Below are positions 17,024-28,252 of a DNA stretch of 64,000 nucleotides, in pieces. Within the stretch, counting starts at the first letter, position 1. Each line of letters opens with the position of its first letter. The stretch spans positions 131,424 through 195,423 of the forward strand of contig NZ_KE384410.1 in NCBI RefSeq assembly GCF_000425625.1, in the 5' to 3' direction. A model generated the notes under the pieces. That model did no database searches, was not told the origin of the DNA, and saw nothing but the letters and a program-made list of their open reading frames with translations. A program made the position numbers and the translations under genes. The stretch is from Stutzerimonas azotifigens DSM 17556 (GTDB lineage: Bacteria; Pseudomonadota; Gammaproteobacteria; Pseudomonadales; Pseudomonadaceae).

Positions 17024-18115
17024 TCAGGCCTGGCCGCGCTGGCTGCGCCAGGCGCGCGTGGCCAGCACCAGCAGGGTGACGGCGGTCAGCGGCAGGGCGT
17101 AGCCGACCACGGCGTGGCCGAACACCTCGGCCAGCGGCCGGCCGGTGCTGGCCATCACCAGGTAGGTGGTGTAGGCCACGTAGTAGGCGACGAACAGCAG
17201 GCCTTCCCAGCGCGCGATGCTGTAGCCGGTGAAGAAGATCGGCAGGCAGGCGATCGCCACCGCGATCATCACAGGGAAGTCGAAGGCCAGCGCGTTGGCG
17301 GCGACCGGAATCGGCTGCGGCGACACCAGCGCGGCCAGCCCGAGCACGCAGAGCAGGTTGAAGATGTTGCTGCCGACGATGTTGCCAACGGCGATGTCGC
17401 GCTCGCCGCGGATGGCCGCCATGACCGAGGTTGCCAGCTCGGGCAGCGAGGTGCCGACGGCGATCACCGTCAGGCCGATGACCAGTTCCGACAGGCCGAG
17501 CGCGCGCGCCAGCGACACGGCGCCCTCCACCAGGAAGTCCGAACCGAGCACCAGCAGCACCAGGCCGGCGATCACCAGCACCGCGTTGATCAACCAGGCG
17601 TAGGGCTTGGCGGCCTGCTCGACGCCGTATTCCTCGGCGAACTCGTCGTCCGCGGCGGCCTTCTCCTTGCGACTGCTGACGATCAGGAACAGGGTGTAGG
17701 CCAGCACGCCGGCGAACAGCAGGGCGCCGTCGAGACGGCTCAGCGTGCCGTTGAGGGCCAGCGCGTAGGTCACCAGGCTGGCGCCGATCATGATCGGCAC
17801 GTCGAGGCGGATCAGCTGGCGCGACACCACCAGCGGGGCGATCAGCGCGGTCGCGCCGAGGATCAGCAGCACGTTGGCGATGTTGCTGCCGATCACGTTG
17901 CCGATCGCGATGTCGCCGCTGCCCGCCAGCGAGGCCTGCACGCTGACCGCGGTCTCCGGGGCGCTGGTGCCGAAGGCCACCACCGTCAGGCCGATGATCA
18001 GCGGCGGGATGCCGAACTGCGCCGCCAGCCGCGCGGCACCGCGCACCAGCACCTCGGCGCCGGCGACGAGCAGGACGAGGCCGGCGATCAGGTACACGAA
18101 AGTCATCAGCGTCAC
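17024..18115 (-). CDS. CaCA-family cation/Ca2+ exchanger (copy 1)
   Basis: A 363-residue inner-membrane antiporter with ten to eleven predicted helices. The two inverted alpha-repeats are visible: VVAFGTSAPETAVSVQA-(11 residues)-GSNIANVLLILG near the N-terminus and VIAVGTSLPELATSV-(8-10 residues)-VGNIVGSNIFNLLCVLG in the second half. The acidic residue in each GTS-x-PE is the ion-binding site. I prefer the GTG at 18115: AGGAG lies 8 nt upstream and the start aligns exactly with MSLTTF of the neighbouring paralogue; an internal ATG at 18106 is the alternative. The upstream paralogue ends 26 bp away on the same strand, so the pair is probably one transcript. Confidence 0.9.
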   Translation of the reverse strand: MTLMTFVYLIAGLVLLVAGAEVLVRGAARLAAQFGIPPLIIGLTVVAFGTSAPETAVSVQASLAGSGDIAIGNVIGSNIANVLLILGATALIAPLVVSRQLIRLDVPIMIGASLVTYALALNGTLSRLDGALLFAGVLAYTLFLIVSSRKEKAAADDEFAEEYGVEQAAKPYAWLINAVLVIAGLVLLVLGSDFLVEGAVSLARALGLSELVIGLTVIAVGTSLPELATSVMAAIRGERDIAVGNIVGSNIFNLLCVLGLAALVSPQPIPVAANALAFDFPVMIAVAIACLPIFFTGYSIARWEGLLFVAYYVAYTTYLVMASTGRPLAEVFGHAVVGYALPLTAVTLLVLATRAWRSQRGQA

Positions 18116-18140
18116 GGGGAAGCTCTCCTGTGGGGCAAGG

Positions 18141-19217
18141 TCAGCGCGGGTGCCTGAGGGCACGCAGGAAGGTCACCAGCACGACGGTGCAGGTCAGCGG
18201 CAGCGCGTACCAGGTCATCGCGTGACGGAACAGTTCGAGGGCCGGCAGGCCGGTGGCGAACAGTACCAGATAGAGGGTGTAGGCCAGGTAGTAGGCGAAG
18301 AACAGCAGCCCCTCCCAGCGGTTGATGTGGTAGCCGGAGAAGAAGATCGGCAGGCAGGCGACGAACACCGCGAGCATCACCGGGAAATCGAACGCCAGCG
18401 CGTTCGGCGAAATCGACAGGCCGTCCGCCGCGGCCACCGCCGCCGCGCCGATCACCAGCAGCAGGTTGAAGATCGAACTGCCGACCACGTTGCCCACCGC
18501 GATGTCCCGCTGTCCGCGCAGCACCGCCAGCATCGAGGTCGCCAGTTCCGGCAGGCTGGTGCCGACCGCCACCACCGTGAGCCCGATGAGCAGCTCCGAC
18601 AGGCCCAGCGCCCGGGCCAGGGTGACCGCGCCCTCGACCAGCAGCCTGGCGCCGCCGACCAGCAGCACCAGGCCGAGGGTCACCAGCAGCAGGTCGGTGA
18701 GCCAGGCCAAGCGGCTCGGGCGCACCTCGGGCATGTCCGCCTCGATGGCCGGTGGGGTGGCCTGGCCGCGACGGCTGAGCAGGAACAGCGTGAGGGTGTA
18801 GACCACGATGCCGGCGAGCAGCAGCAGGCCCTCCAATCGTCCCAGCCGGCCGTTCCAGGCCAGCGCGTAGGTCAGCACGCCGGCGCCGATCATCACCGGC
18901 ACGTCGAGCCGCACCAGCTGGCGCGACACCGACAGCGGCGCGATCAGCGCCGAGAGGCCGAGAATCAGCAGGATGTTGGCGATGTTGCTGCCGAGCACGT
19001 TGCCCACCGCGATGTCGCCGCTGCCGCTGAAGGCCGCCTGGACGCTCACCGCCGCCTCGGGCGCGCTGGTGCCGAAGGCGACCACGGTCAGCCCGATCGC
19101 CAGCGGCGACAGGCCGATGCGCACGGCCAGCCTGGAAGCGCCGCGTACCAGGGCTTCGGCGCCGATCACCAGCAGCACCAGGCCGGCGACGAGAAAGGCG
19201 AAAGTGGTCAGTGACAT
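18141..19217 (-). CDS. CaCA-family cation/Ca2+ exchanger (copy 2)
   Basis: A 358-residue paralogue of the next gene downstream, colinear along its whole length. Alpha-repeats read VVAFGTSAPEAAVSVQA with GSNIANILLILG, and VVAVGTSLPELATSM with VGSSIFNLLLVIG. The central cytoplasmic loop (around residues 150-175) differs most from copy 1. YrbG-like exchangers move Na+ or H+ against Ca2+ or other cations. Its gene begins just 15 nt after the RlpA-like gene ends, so rlpA and both exchangers may share a transcript. Confidence 0.9.
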   Translation of the reverse strand: MSLTTFAFLVAGLVLLVIGAEALVRGASRLAVRIGLSPLAIGLTVVAFGTSAPEAAVSVQAAFSGSGDIAVGNVLGSNIANILLILGLSALIAPLSVSRQLVRLDVPVMIGAGVLTYALAWNGRLGRLEGLLLLAGIVVYTLTLFLLSRRGQATPPAIEADMPEVRPSRLAWLTDLLLVTLGLVLLVGGARLLVEGAVTLARALGLSELLIGLTVVAVGTSLPELATSMLAVLRGQRDIAVGNVVGSSIFNLLLVIGAAAVAAADGLSISPNALAFDFPVMLAVFVACLPIFFSGYHINRWEGLLFFAYYLAYTLYLVLFATGLPALELFRHAMTWYALPLTCTVVLVTFLRALRHPR

Positions 19218-19232
19218 CCACGCTCCGTCGGT

Positions 19233-19652
19233 TCAGAGGTCGGCTTCGATACGCACGCGGACCACGCCGTCGTCGAGCATGCCGAGCTTGCGCGCCGCGG
19301 CGCGCGACAGGTCGATGATGCGGCCGGTCTGGTAGGGGCCGCGGTCGTTGATGCGCACCGTGACCTGGCGCCCGTTGTCCAGGTTGGTCACCCGCACCTG
19401 CGTGCCGAAGGGCAGCGAGCGGTGCGCGGCGACCAGCGCATTCTGGTCGTGACGCTCGCCGTTCGCGGTGCGCTCCCCGTGGTGCATGCGGGCGTAGAAC
19501 GAGGCCTTGCCTTCCTGGCTGAAATGCCGCTCGCGCGGGGCCGGCGCCGGCTCGCGGTCGGCGCCGGGGCGCGGCGTGGGAACCTCGGCGCAACTGGCCA
19601 GCAGCACGGCCGCCAGCAGGGCGATGAGCGGGGAACGCAACGAGAGGCGCAT
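19233..19652 (-). CDS. Short RlpA-like lipoprotein (double-psi beta-barrel)
   Basis: A 139-residue lipoprotein. The signal peptide ends in lipobox LLASC; a Pro-rich linker leads into an RlpA/DPBB domain (about 50-137) with [35 protein letters not shown] and VRINDRGPY, where the Asp of NDRGP is the catalytic residue of RlpA-type lytic transglycosylases acting on denuded glycan. The protein stops after the DPBB domain: there is no SPOR domain, so septal targeting by that route is absent. The ATG at 19652 is chosen because the signal peptide starts there; an in-frame extension upstream is unlikely. Confidence 0.88.
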   Translation of the reverse strand: MRLSLRSPLIALLAAVLLASCAEVPTPRPGADREPAPAPRERHFSQEGKASFYARMHHGERTANGERHDQNALVAAHRSLPFGTQVRVTNLDNGRQVTVRINDRGPYQTGRIIDLSRAAARKLGMLDDGVVRVRIEADL

Positions 19653-19814
19653 GGGGGAGCCCTTCCTGTCGATGACGGCGCAGCAGGCCTCCGACCCTGC
19701 CGTCAGCGGGCAGGCGGCGCTACCGCACGCCCACCCGTCGCGTGCAGGCCTGCGCAACGCCCATTCGAGCATGGGTGAGGGGATTTCGTTCAGCGCCGAC
19801 CGTAACCCGGTGCT

Positions 19815-21263
19815 TCAGCCCTCGAGCTTCTTCTTCAGCAGCTCGTTGACCTGTTGCGGGTTGGCCTTGCCCCTGGACGCTTTCATCGCCTGGCCGACGA
19901 AGAAGCCGAACATCTTGCCGCGCTTGGCTTCGTCGCTGGCGCGGTACTGTTCGACCTGCGCGGCATTGGCCGCCAGCACCTCGTCGAGCATCGCCTCGAT
20001 GGCGCCGCTGTCGGTCACCTGCTTGAGGCCCTTCCGTTCGATGACCTCGTCGGCGCTCGCGCCTTCGCCGCCGGCCAGCGCCTCGAACACCATCTTGGCG
20101 ATCTTGCCGCTGATGGTGTTGTCCTTGATGCGCAGGATCAGGCCGCCCAGCTGCCCGGCCGAGACCGGCGACTGCTCGATGTCCAGGTTGTCCTTGTTCA
20201 GCAGGCTGGACAGCTCGCCCATCACCCAGTTGGCGGCGAGCTTGGCGTCGCCGCAGGTGGCGTTGACCTGTTCGAAGTAGTCGGCCATCTCGCGGCTGGC
20301 CGAGAGCACGCTGGCGTCGTAGGCCGACAGGCCGAACTCGCGTTCGAAGCGCTCGCGCTTCTGCACCGGCAGCTCCGGCAGCTGCGTGCGCAGCTCCTCG
20401 AGGAAGCTGCGCTCGATCACCACCGGCAGCAGGTCGGGGCAGGGGAAGTAGCGGTAGTCGTTGGCTTCTTCCTTGCTGCGCATGGAGCGCGTTTCGTCCT
20501 TGTTCGGGTCGTACAGGCGGGTTTCCTGCACCACCTTGCCGCCGTCCTCGATCAGTTCGATCTGGCGCTGCACCTCGTGATTGATCGCCTTCTCGATGAA
20601 GCGGAAGGAGTTGACGTTCTTGATCTCGGCGCGAGTGCCGAATTCGGCCTGACCCTTGGGCCGCACCGAGACGTTGCAGTCGCAGCGCAGCGAGCCCTCG
20701 GCCATGTTGCCGTCGCAGATGCCCAGGTAGCGCACCAGCGCGTGGATCGCCTTGACGTAGGCGACCGCTTCCTTGGCCGAGCGAATGTCCGGCTCGGAGA
20801 CGATTTCCAGCAGCGGCGTGCCGGCGCGGTTGAGGTCGATGCCGCTCATGCCGTGGAAGTCTTCGTGCAGGCTCTTGCCGGCGTCCTCTTCGAGGTGCGC
20901 GCGGGTGATGCCGATGCGCTTGCTGGTGCCGTCCTCGAGGGTGATGTCGAGAAAGCCCCTGCCGACGATGGGGTGGTCCATCTGGCTGGTCTGGTAGCCC
21001 TTGGGCAGGTCCGGGTAGAAGTAGTTCTTGCGCGCGAACACGTTGCGCTCGCCGATCTCGGCGTCGACCGCCAGGCCGAACATGCAGGCCATGCGCACGG
21101 CGTTCTCATTGAGCACCGGCAGCACGCCGGGCATGCCCAGGTCGACCAGGCTGGCCTGGGTGTTCGGTTCCGCGCCGAAGGTGGTGGCGCTGCCGGAGAA
21201 GATCTTCGATGCGGTGGCGAGCTGAGCGTGGATCTCGAGCCCGATCACGGTTTCCCATTGCAT
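19815..21263 (-). CDS. gatB: Asp-tRNA(Asn)/Glu-tRNA(Gln) amidotransferase subunit B
   Basis: A 482-residue Gat[35 protein letters not shown] and [14 protein letters not shown] are hallmark motifs of the kinase/cradle domain; the C-terminal YqeY-like tail (about 335-480) binds tRNA. With GatA and GatC it converts misacylated Glu-tRNA(Gln) or Asp-tRNA(Asn) to the cognate aminoacyl-tRNA in the cytoplasm. Last gene of a gatCAB operon, separated from gatA by 106 bp holding a palindromic repeat. Confidence 0.98.
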   Translation of the reverse strand: MQWETVIGLEIHAQLATASKIFSGSATTFGAEPNTQASLVDLGMPGVLPVLNENAVRMACMFGLAVDAEIGERNVFARKNYFYPDLPKGYQTSQMDHPIVGRGFLDITLEDGTSKRIGITRAHLEEDAGKSLHEDFHGMSGIDLNRAGTPLLEIVSEPDIRSAKEAVAYVKAIHALVRYLGICDGNMAEGSLRCDCNVSVRPKGQAEFGTRAEIKNVNSFRFIEKAINHEVQRQIELIEDGGKVVQETRLYDPNKDETRSMRSKEEANDYRYFPCPDLLPVVIERSFLEELRTQLPELPVQKRERFEREFGLSAYDASVLSASREMADYFEQVNATCGDAKLAANWVMGELSSLLNKDNLDIEQSPVSAGQLGGLILRIKDNTISGKIAKMVFEALAGGEGASADEVIERKGLKQVTDSGAIEAMLDEVLAANAAQVEQYRASDEAKRGKMFGFFVGQAMKASRGKANPQQVNELLKKKLEG

Positions 21264-21300
21264 GGTGCGATTCCTGTAACGGGGTGTCGCCGCCAGCGTC

Positions 21301-21346
21301 CCTCACCCGGCGCTTTGCGCCACCCTCTCCCGGCGGGAGAGGGGGA
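21301..21346. repeat. Dispersed palindromic repeat within the gatA-gatB gap
   Basis: CTCACC followed by a small GCGC hairpin and CCCTCTCCCGGCGGGAGAGGG, related to the repeats at 9185-9217 and 62339-62371. It lies inside the gatCAB operon, so any termination must be partial. Confidence 0.6.
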
Positions 21347-21369
21347 AAGGTCGCATGGCTGCGCCATGG

Positions 21370-22821
<1,452 letters not shown>

Positions 22822-22835
22822 GTCGGTGTGCTCCA

Positions 22836-23123
22836 TCACTCGATCACCTTCGGCACCAGGTACAGGCCGTCCTCGACCGCGGGCGCGACCGCCTGGTACT
22901 GGTCACGCTGGTTGCGCTCGGTGACCTGGTCGGCGCGCAGGCGCTGGGTGGTCTCCAGCGGGTGCGCGAGCGGCTCGACGCCGGTGGTGTCGACGGCCTG
23001 CATGCGGTCGATCAGGCCGAGGATGTTGTTGAGGGTCTCGGTGGTGCGGGGCAGGTCGGCCTCGTCCAGGCCCAGGCGGGCCAGATGGGCGATCTTTTCC
23101 ACCTCGGAGCGTTCAAGCGCCAT
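22836..23123 (-). CDS. gatC: Asp-tRNA(Asn)/Glu-tRNA(Gln) amidotransferase subunit C
   Basis: A 95-residue GatC, the small subunit that wraps around GatA and stabilises GatAB. The opening [19 protein letters not shown] and the [14 protein letters not shown] segment are characteristic. First gene of gatCAB; divergent from mreB across a 305-bp intergenic region. Confidence 0.96.
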   Translation of the reverse strand: MALERSEVEKIAHLARLGLDEADLPRTTETLNNILGLIDRMQAVDTTGVEPLAHPLETTQRLRADQVTERNQRDQYQAVAPAVEDGLYLVPKVIE

Positions 23124-23353
23124 CGGAATCTCCAGCGGAAGCGAATCGGGCGCGACCTTCCGTCGGGCGGGCCGGCGGAAAAGGCCGCCGGGCCTGCCGG
23201 GAAAGGGTGGCCCGGAAAAGGCGGCAATCTAGCATGTTGGGTCCGGGCCCGGTAGCGCGGGGCTGTGCCGGAGGCTTTGCCGAGGGGCTGCAGGGCGCGC
23301 CGCGCGGGCTTCGTGCAGGGTTCACGAACCGGTCAAGCCGCGGGCGTTGCGCC

Positions 23354-24466
<1,113 letters not shown>

Positions 24467-24590
24467 GGCGGCAGGCTGCGGGCGGCAAACGGCTGGCCGA
24501 GCTCCCCTTGCCTGAGGCCTGCGGCCTCGAGCCCGTCGTTGCGAGGACCTCGCCATAAAACCGCTATTCGCTAAAGGGCCTTCGTTCGGC

Positions 24591-25571
24591 GTGCGCCTGC
24601 TGGCGCTCGTCGTGCTGTCCGTCGCGCTGATGGTGGTCGATGCGCGCCTGGAGGTGCTCAAGCCGGTGCGCAGCCAGCTCGGCCTGGTCCTCAGCCCCTT
24701 CTACTGGCTGGCCGAGGTGCCGGTGCGCCTGTGGGAGCGCACCACCGAGCAGTTCACCAGCCGCAGCACGCTGATGGCCGAGAACGAGAAGCTGCAGGCC
24801 GAGGTGCTGCTGATGCAGCGGCGCCTGCAGAAGCTCGCCGCGCTGACCGAGCAGAACGTGCGCCTGCGCGAACTGCTCAACTCCTCCGCGCTGGTCGACG
24901 ACGAGGTGCTGGCGGCCGAGCTGATCGGCGTCGATCCCAACCCCTACACCCACCGCATCCTCATCGACAAGGGCGAGAAGGACGGCGTGTTCCTCGGCCA
25001 GCCGGTGCTCGACGCCCGCGGGCTGATGGGTCAGGTGGTCGAGGTGATGCCCTATACCGCGCGCGTGCTGTTGCTCACCGACAGCACCCACAGCATTCCC
25101 GTGCAGGTCAACCGCAATGGCCTGCGCGCCGTCGCCAGCGGCACCGGCAACCCGGAGCGGCTGGAACTGCGCCACGTCGCCGACACCGCCGACATCAAGG
25201 AAGGCGACCTGCTGGTCAGCTCCGGCCTCGGCCAGCGGTTCCCGTCCGGCTACCCGGTGGCCACCGTCAAGGAAGTGATCCACGACTCCGGCCAGCCGTT
25301 CGCCATCGTCCGCGCGGTGCCGACCGCCGCGCTCAACCGCAGCCGTTATCTGCTGCTGGTATTCACCGACCGGCGTACGCCCGAGCAGCGCGCGAACGAC
25401 TCGGCGATCGCCGCCGAGGAAGCCGGCGAATCCGCTCCGGCGCCGCTCAAGCCGAACCGCGGCACCGCCGCGCCCGATGCCGCGAACGGCGCGAATACCC
25501 CGACCGAAGCGCCGGCAGCCGCGCCCGCGGCACCGGCACCCGCCGCCCCGGCCGAGGGGGCCCGCCAATGA
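24591..25571 (+). CDS. mreC: Rod-shape protein MreC (start uncertain)
   Basis: A 326-residue version from the GTG at 24591. One N-terminal membrane helix, a coiled coil (about 60-100, LQKLAALTEQNVRLRELL), the MreC beta-barrel core (about 105-255) and an Ala/Pro-rich tail. It scaffolds PBP2/RodA in the periplasm. The GTG has no well-placed RBS and leaves almost no cytoplasmic residues. In the same frame, an ATA at 24555 follows GAGGA by 7 nt and would add KPLFAKGPSFGV, the kind of N-terminus I expect in pseudomonad MreC. No ATG, GTG or TTG lies between. The true start may be ATA. Confidence 0.93.
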   Translation: MRLLALVVLSVALMVVDARLEVLKPVRSQLGLVLSPFYWLAEVPVRLWERTTEQFTSRSTLMAENEKLQAEVLLMQRRLQKLAALTEQNVRLRELLNSSALVDDEVLAAELIGVDPNPYTHRILIDKGEKDGVFLGQPVLDARGLMGQVVEVMPYTARVLLLTDSTHSIPVQVNRNGLRAVASGTGNPERLELRHVADTADIKEGDLLVSSGLGQRFPSGYPVATVKEVIHDSGQPFAIVRAVPTAALNRSRYLLLVFTDRRTPEQRANDSAIAAEEAGESAPAPLKPNRGTAAPDAANGANTPTEAPAAAPAAPAPAAPAEGARQ

Positions 25572-26059
25572 TCGGTTCACGACCGAACAACGGCTGGGCG
25601 ATCTGGCTCACCTTCGCTCTCGGCCTGCTGCTCAGCGTGGCGCCGATGCCGGCGTTCATGGAGATCGGCCGGCCGCTGTGGCTGGCGCTGTTCATCAGCT
25701 ACTGGACGCTGTACCTGCCGCACCGGGTCGGCATGGGCAGCGCCTGGCTGCTCGGCGTGGCGGCCGACGTGCTTTATGGCACGCTGCTCGGCCAGAATGC
25801 GCTGGTGCTGACCCTGGTGGCTTTCCTCATTCTGCTGCTGCAGCAGCGGCTGCGGATGTTCCCCATGTGGCAGCAGAGCCTGGTGCTGCTGGTGGTACTC
25901 GGCCTGTCGCAACTGGTGCAGCTGTGGCTGAACGTGCTGTCCGGCAGCCCGCCGCCGCCGACGCTGCCCTTCCTCCTGCCGGTGCTGGTCAGCGCGCTGC
26001 TCTGGCCCTGGATGTTCGTGGCCCTGCGCAGCCTGCGCCTGCGGCTGCAGGTGAATTGA
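25568..26059 (+). CDS. mreD: Rod-shape membrane protein MreD
   Basis: A 163-residue integral membrane protein with five or six helices and the family pattern (FMEIGRPLWLALFISYWTLYLPHRVG; GVAADVLYGTLLGQNAL). Its ATG overlaps the mreC stop (ATGA), implying coupled translation. Part of the elongasome with MreB and MreC. Confidence 0.96.
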   Translation: MIGSRPNNGWAIWLTFALGLLLSVAPMPAFMEIGRPLWLALFISYWTLYLPHRVGMGSAWLLGVAADVLYGTLLGQNALVLTLVAFLILLLQQRLRMFPMWQQSLVLLVVLGLSQLVQLWLNVLSGSPPPPTLPFLLPVLVSALLWPWMFVALRSLRLRLQVN

Positions 26060-26110
26060 AGTTTCGGCACGGCCGCACGCTGGCGTGCCCCCGACGACCG
26101 GAGAGGTTGC

Positions 26111-26698
26111 ATGAGCACGCTCTATCTCGCCTCCGCATCGCCCCGGCGCGCCGAACTGCTGAGCCAGATCGGCGTGGCCTTCAGCGTGCGGGTGTCGCCC
26201 GTCGACGAGACGCCGCTGCCCGGCGAGGCGCCTGATGCCTACGTCGAACGCCTGGCACGGGCCAAGGCGCTGCGCGTGCTGCATACGCGCGAGGCGGCCG
26301 GTGCCTGCGTGCTCGGTTCCGACACCGCCGTGGTGCTCGATGGCCGGATCCTCGGCAAGCCGCGCGACCAGGCCGACGCGCGCAGCATGCTCGGCGCGCT
26401 GTCCGGCCGCGCCCACGAGGTGATGACCGCGGTGGCGATCGCCGACGCCGACCGCTGCCTGTCAAAGGTGGTTACCACGCGGGTCTGGTTCCGGCCCCTG
26501 GGGGCGGGTGAAATTGACGCCTACTGGGCTACCGGCGAGCCGGCGGACAAGGCCGGTGCCTACGGCATCCAGGGCCTCGGCGCGGTATTCGTCGAACGCA
26601 TAGAGGGCAGCTACAGTGCGGTGGTGGGGCTGCCGTTGTGCGAAACCTCGCAGATGCTGGAGCTGTTCGGATTCCATGGCTGGCGGCCACACGGCTGA
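26111..26698 (+). CDS. maf: Maf-type nucleotide pyrophosphatase (dTTP/UTP, YhdE-like)
   Basis: A 195-residue Maf protein. The signature [18 protein letters not shown] is followed by [15 protein letters not shown] with the catalytic Asp, then the [30 protein letters not shown] segment of the YhdE subgroup, which hydrolyses dTTP, UTP and modified pyrimidine nucleotides. Lies between mreD and rng, the usual order; GGAGAGG precedes its ATG. Confidence 0.95.
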   Translation: MSTLYLASASPRRAELLSQIGVAFSVRVSPVDETPLPGEAPDAYVERLARAKALRVLHTREAAGACVLGSDTAVVLDGRILGKPRDQADARSMLGALSGRAHEVMTAVAIADADRCLSKVVTTRVWFRPLGAGEIDAYWATGEPADKAGAYGIQGLGAVFVERIEGSYSAVVGLPLCETSQMLELFGFHGWRPHG

Positions 26699-26760
26699 GA
26701 AGCCGTTGCCCAGGCGCCAGCCGTGCGGGCACGACGCCCGCGCCCTGTCGAGGACTGACC

Positions 26761-28218
26761 ATGAGTGAAGAAATCCTGATGAACATCACCCCGATGGAAT
26801 CGCGGGTGGCGGTGGTGGAGAACGGCGTGCTGCAGGAGGTGCATGTCGAGCGTACCCAGCGCCGGGGCATCGTCGGCAATATCTACAAGGGCAAGGTGGT
26901 GCGAGTGCTGCCGGGTATGCAGGCGGCCTTCGTCGACATCGGCCTGGACCGGGCGGCCTTCATCCATGCCTCGGAAATCTCCACCCGCGAGGGCAATGCC
27001 GTCGAGCCGATCGGCGCGCTGGTGCACGAGGGGCAGAGCCTGGTGGTGCAGGTCACCAAGGATCCGATCGGTACCAAGGGCGCGCGGCTGACCACCCAGC
27101 TGTCGATCCCCTCGCGCTACCTGGTCTACATGCCGCGCACCGCGCACGTCGGCATCTCGCTGCGCATCGAGGACGAGGCCGAGCGCGAGCGGCTCAAGCA
27201 GGTGGTGACCGATTGCGTCGCCGCCGAGGGCATCGAGGAGGCCGGCGGCTTCATCCTGCGCACCGCCGCCGAGGGCGCCGGCGCCGAGGAGCTGCTGGTG
27301 GACATCCGCTATCTGCGCCGGCTGTGGGACCAGATCGCCGCGCAGACGAAGACGGCGGGCACCCCTTCGGTGATCTACGAGGACCTGGCGCTGCCGATCC
27401 GCACCCTGCGCGACCTGGTCAACCCGCGCATCGAGAAGATCCGCGTCGATTCGCGGGAGAATTTCCAGAAGATCACCCAGTTCGTCGCGGAACTGATGCC
27501 GGAACTCGGCGACCGCCTGGAGCACTACCCCGGCGAGCGGCCGATCTTCGACCTCTACGGCGTCGAGGACGAGATCCAGAAGGCGCTCGAGCGCAAGGTG
27601 CTGCTCAAGTCCGGCGGCTATCTGGTGATCGACCCGGCCGAGGCGATGACCACCATCGACGTCAACACCGGCGCCTTCGTCGGCCACCGCACGCTGGAAG
27701 AGACCATCTTCAAGACCAACCTCGAGGCGGCCACCGCGATCGCCCGCCAGCTGCGCCTGCGCAATATCGGCGGGATCATCATCATCGACTTCATCGACAT
27801 GGAGGACGAGGAGCACCGCCGCCAGGTGCTGCGTACGCTGGAGAAGCAGCTCGACCGCGACCACGCCAAGACCAACATCATCGGCATCACCGAGCTCGGG
27901 CTGGTGCAGATGACCCGCAAGCGCACCCGCGAGAGTCTCGAGCAGGTGCTCTGCGAGCCCTGCAGCAGCTGCCAGGGGCGCGGCAAGCTGAAGACCCCGG
28001 AGACCGTGTGCTACGAGATCTTCCGCGAAATCCTGCGCGAGGCCCGCGCCTACCAGGCCGAGGGCTACCGCGTGCTGGCCAACCAGAAGGTAGTCGACCG
28101 GCTGCTGGACGAGGAGTCCGGCAACGTCGCCGATCTGGAAAGCTTCATCGGCCGGCCGATCAAGTTCCAGGTCGAGAGCATGTACTCCCAGGAGCAGTAC
28201 GACGTGGTGCTGCTCTGA
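26761..28218 (+). CDS. rng: Ribonuclease G
   Basis: A 485-residue RNase E/G family endoribonuclease, family length. An S1 RNA-binding domain (about 35-125, IYKGKVVRVLPGMQAAFVDIGL) precedes the catalytic domain with D300 (TIDVNTG) and D343/D346 (DFIDME), the Mg2+-binding acidic cluster, and the Zn-link cysteines in CEPCSSCQGRG. Processes 16S rRNA 5' ends and some mRNAs. The ATG at 26761 opens MSEEILMNITPMESRVAVVE, the conserved start. Probably co-transcribed with yhdP, nit and tldD. Confidence 0.97.
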   Translation: MSEEILMNITPMESRVAVVENGVLQEVHVERTQRRGIVGNIYKGKVVRVLPGMQAAFVDIGLDRAAFIHASEISTREGNAVEPIGALVHEGQSLVVQVTKDPIGTKGARLTTQLSIPSRYLVYMPRTAHVGISLRIEDEAERERLKQVVTDCVAAEGIEEAGGFILRTAAEGAGAEELLVDIRYLRRLWDQIAAQTKTAGTPSVIYEDLALPIRTLRDLVNPRIEKIRVDSRENFQKITQFVAELMPELGDRLEHYPGERPIFDLYGVEDEIQKALERKVLLKSGGYLVIDPAEAMTTIDVNTGAFVGHRTLEETIFKTNLEAATAIARQLRLRNIGGIIIIDFIDMEDEEHRRQVLRTLEKQLDRDHAKTNIIGITELGLVQMTRKRTRESLEQVLCEPCSSCQGRGKLKTPETVCYEIFREILREARAYQAEGYRVLANQKVVDRLLDEESGNVADLESFIGRPIKFQVESMYSQEQYDVVLL

Positions 28219-28252
28219 TGCGGCAGCAGGCGGTCGGCCGGGGGTGAGGCGG

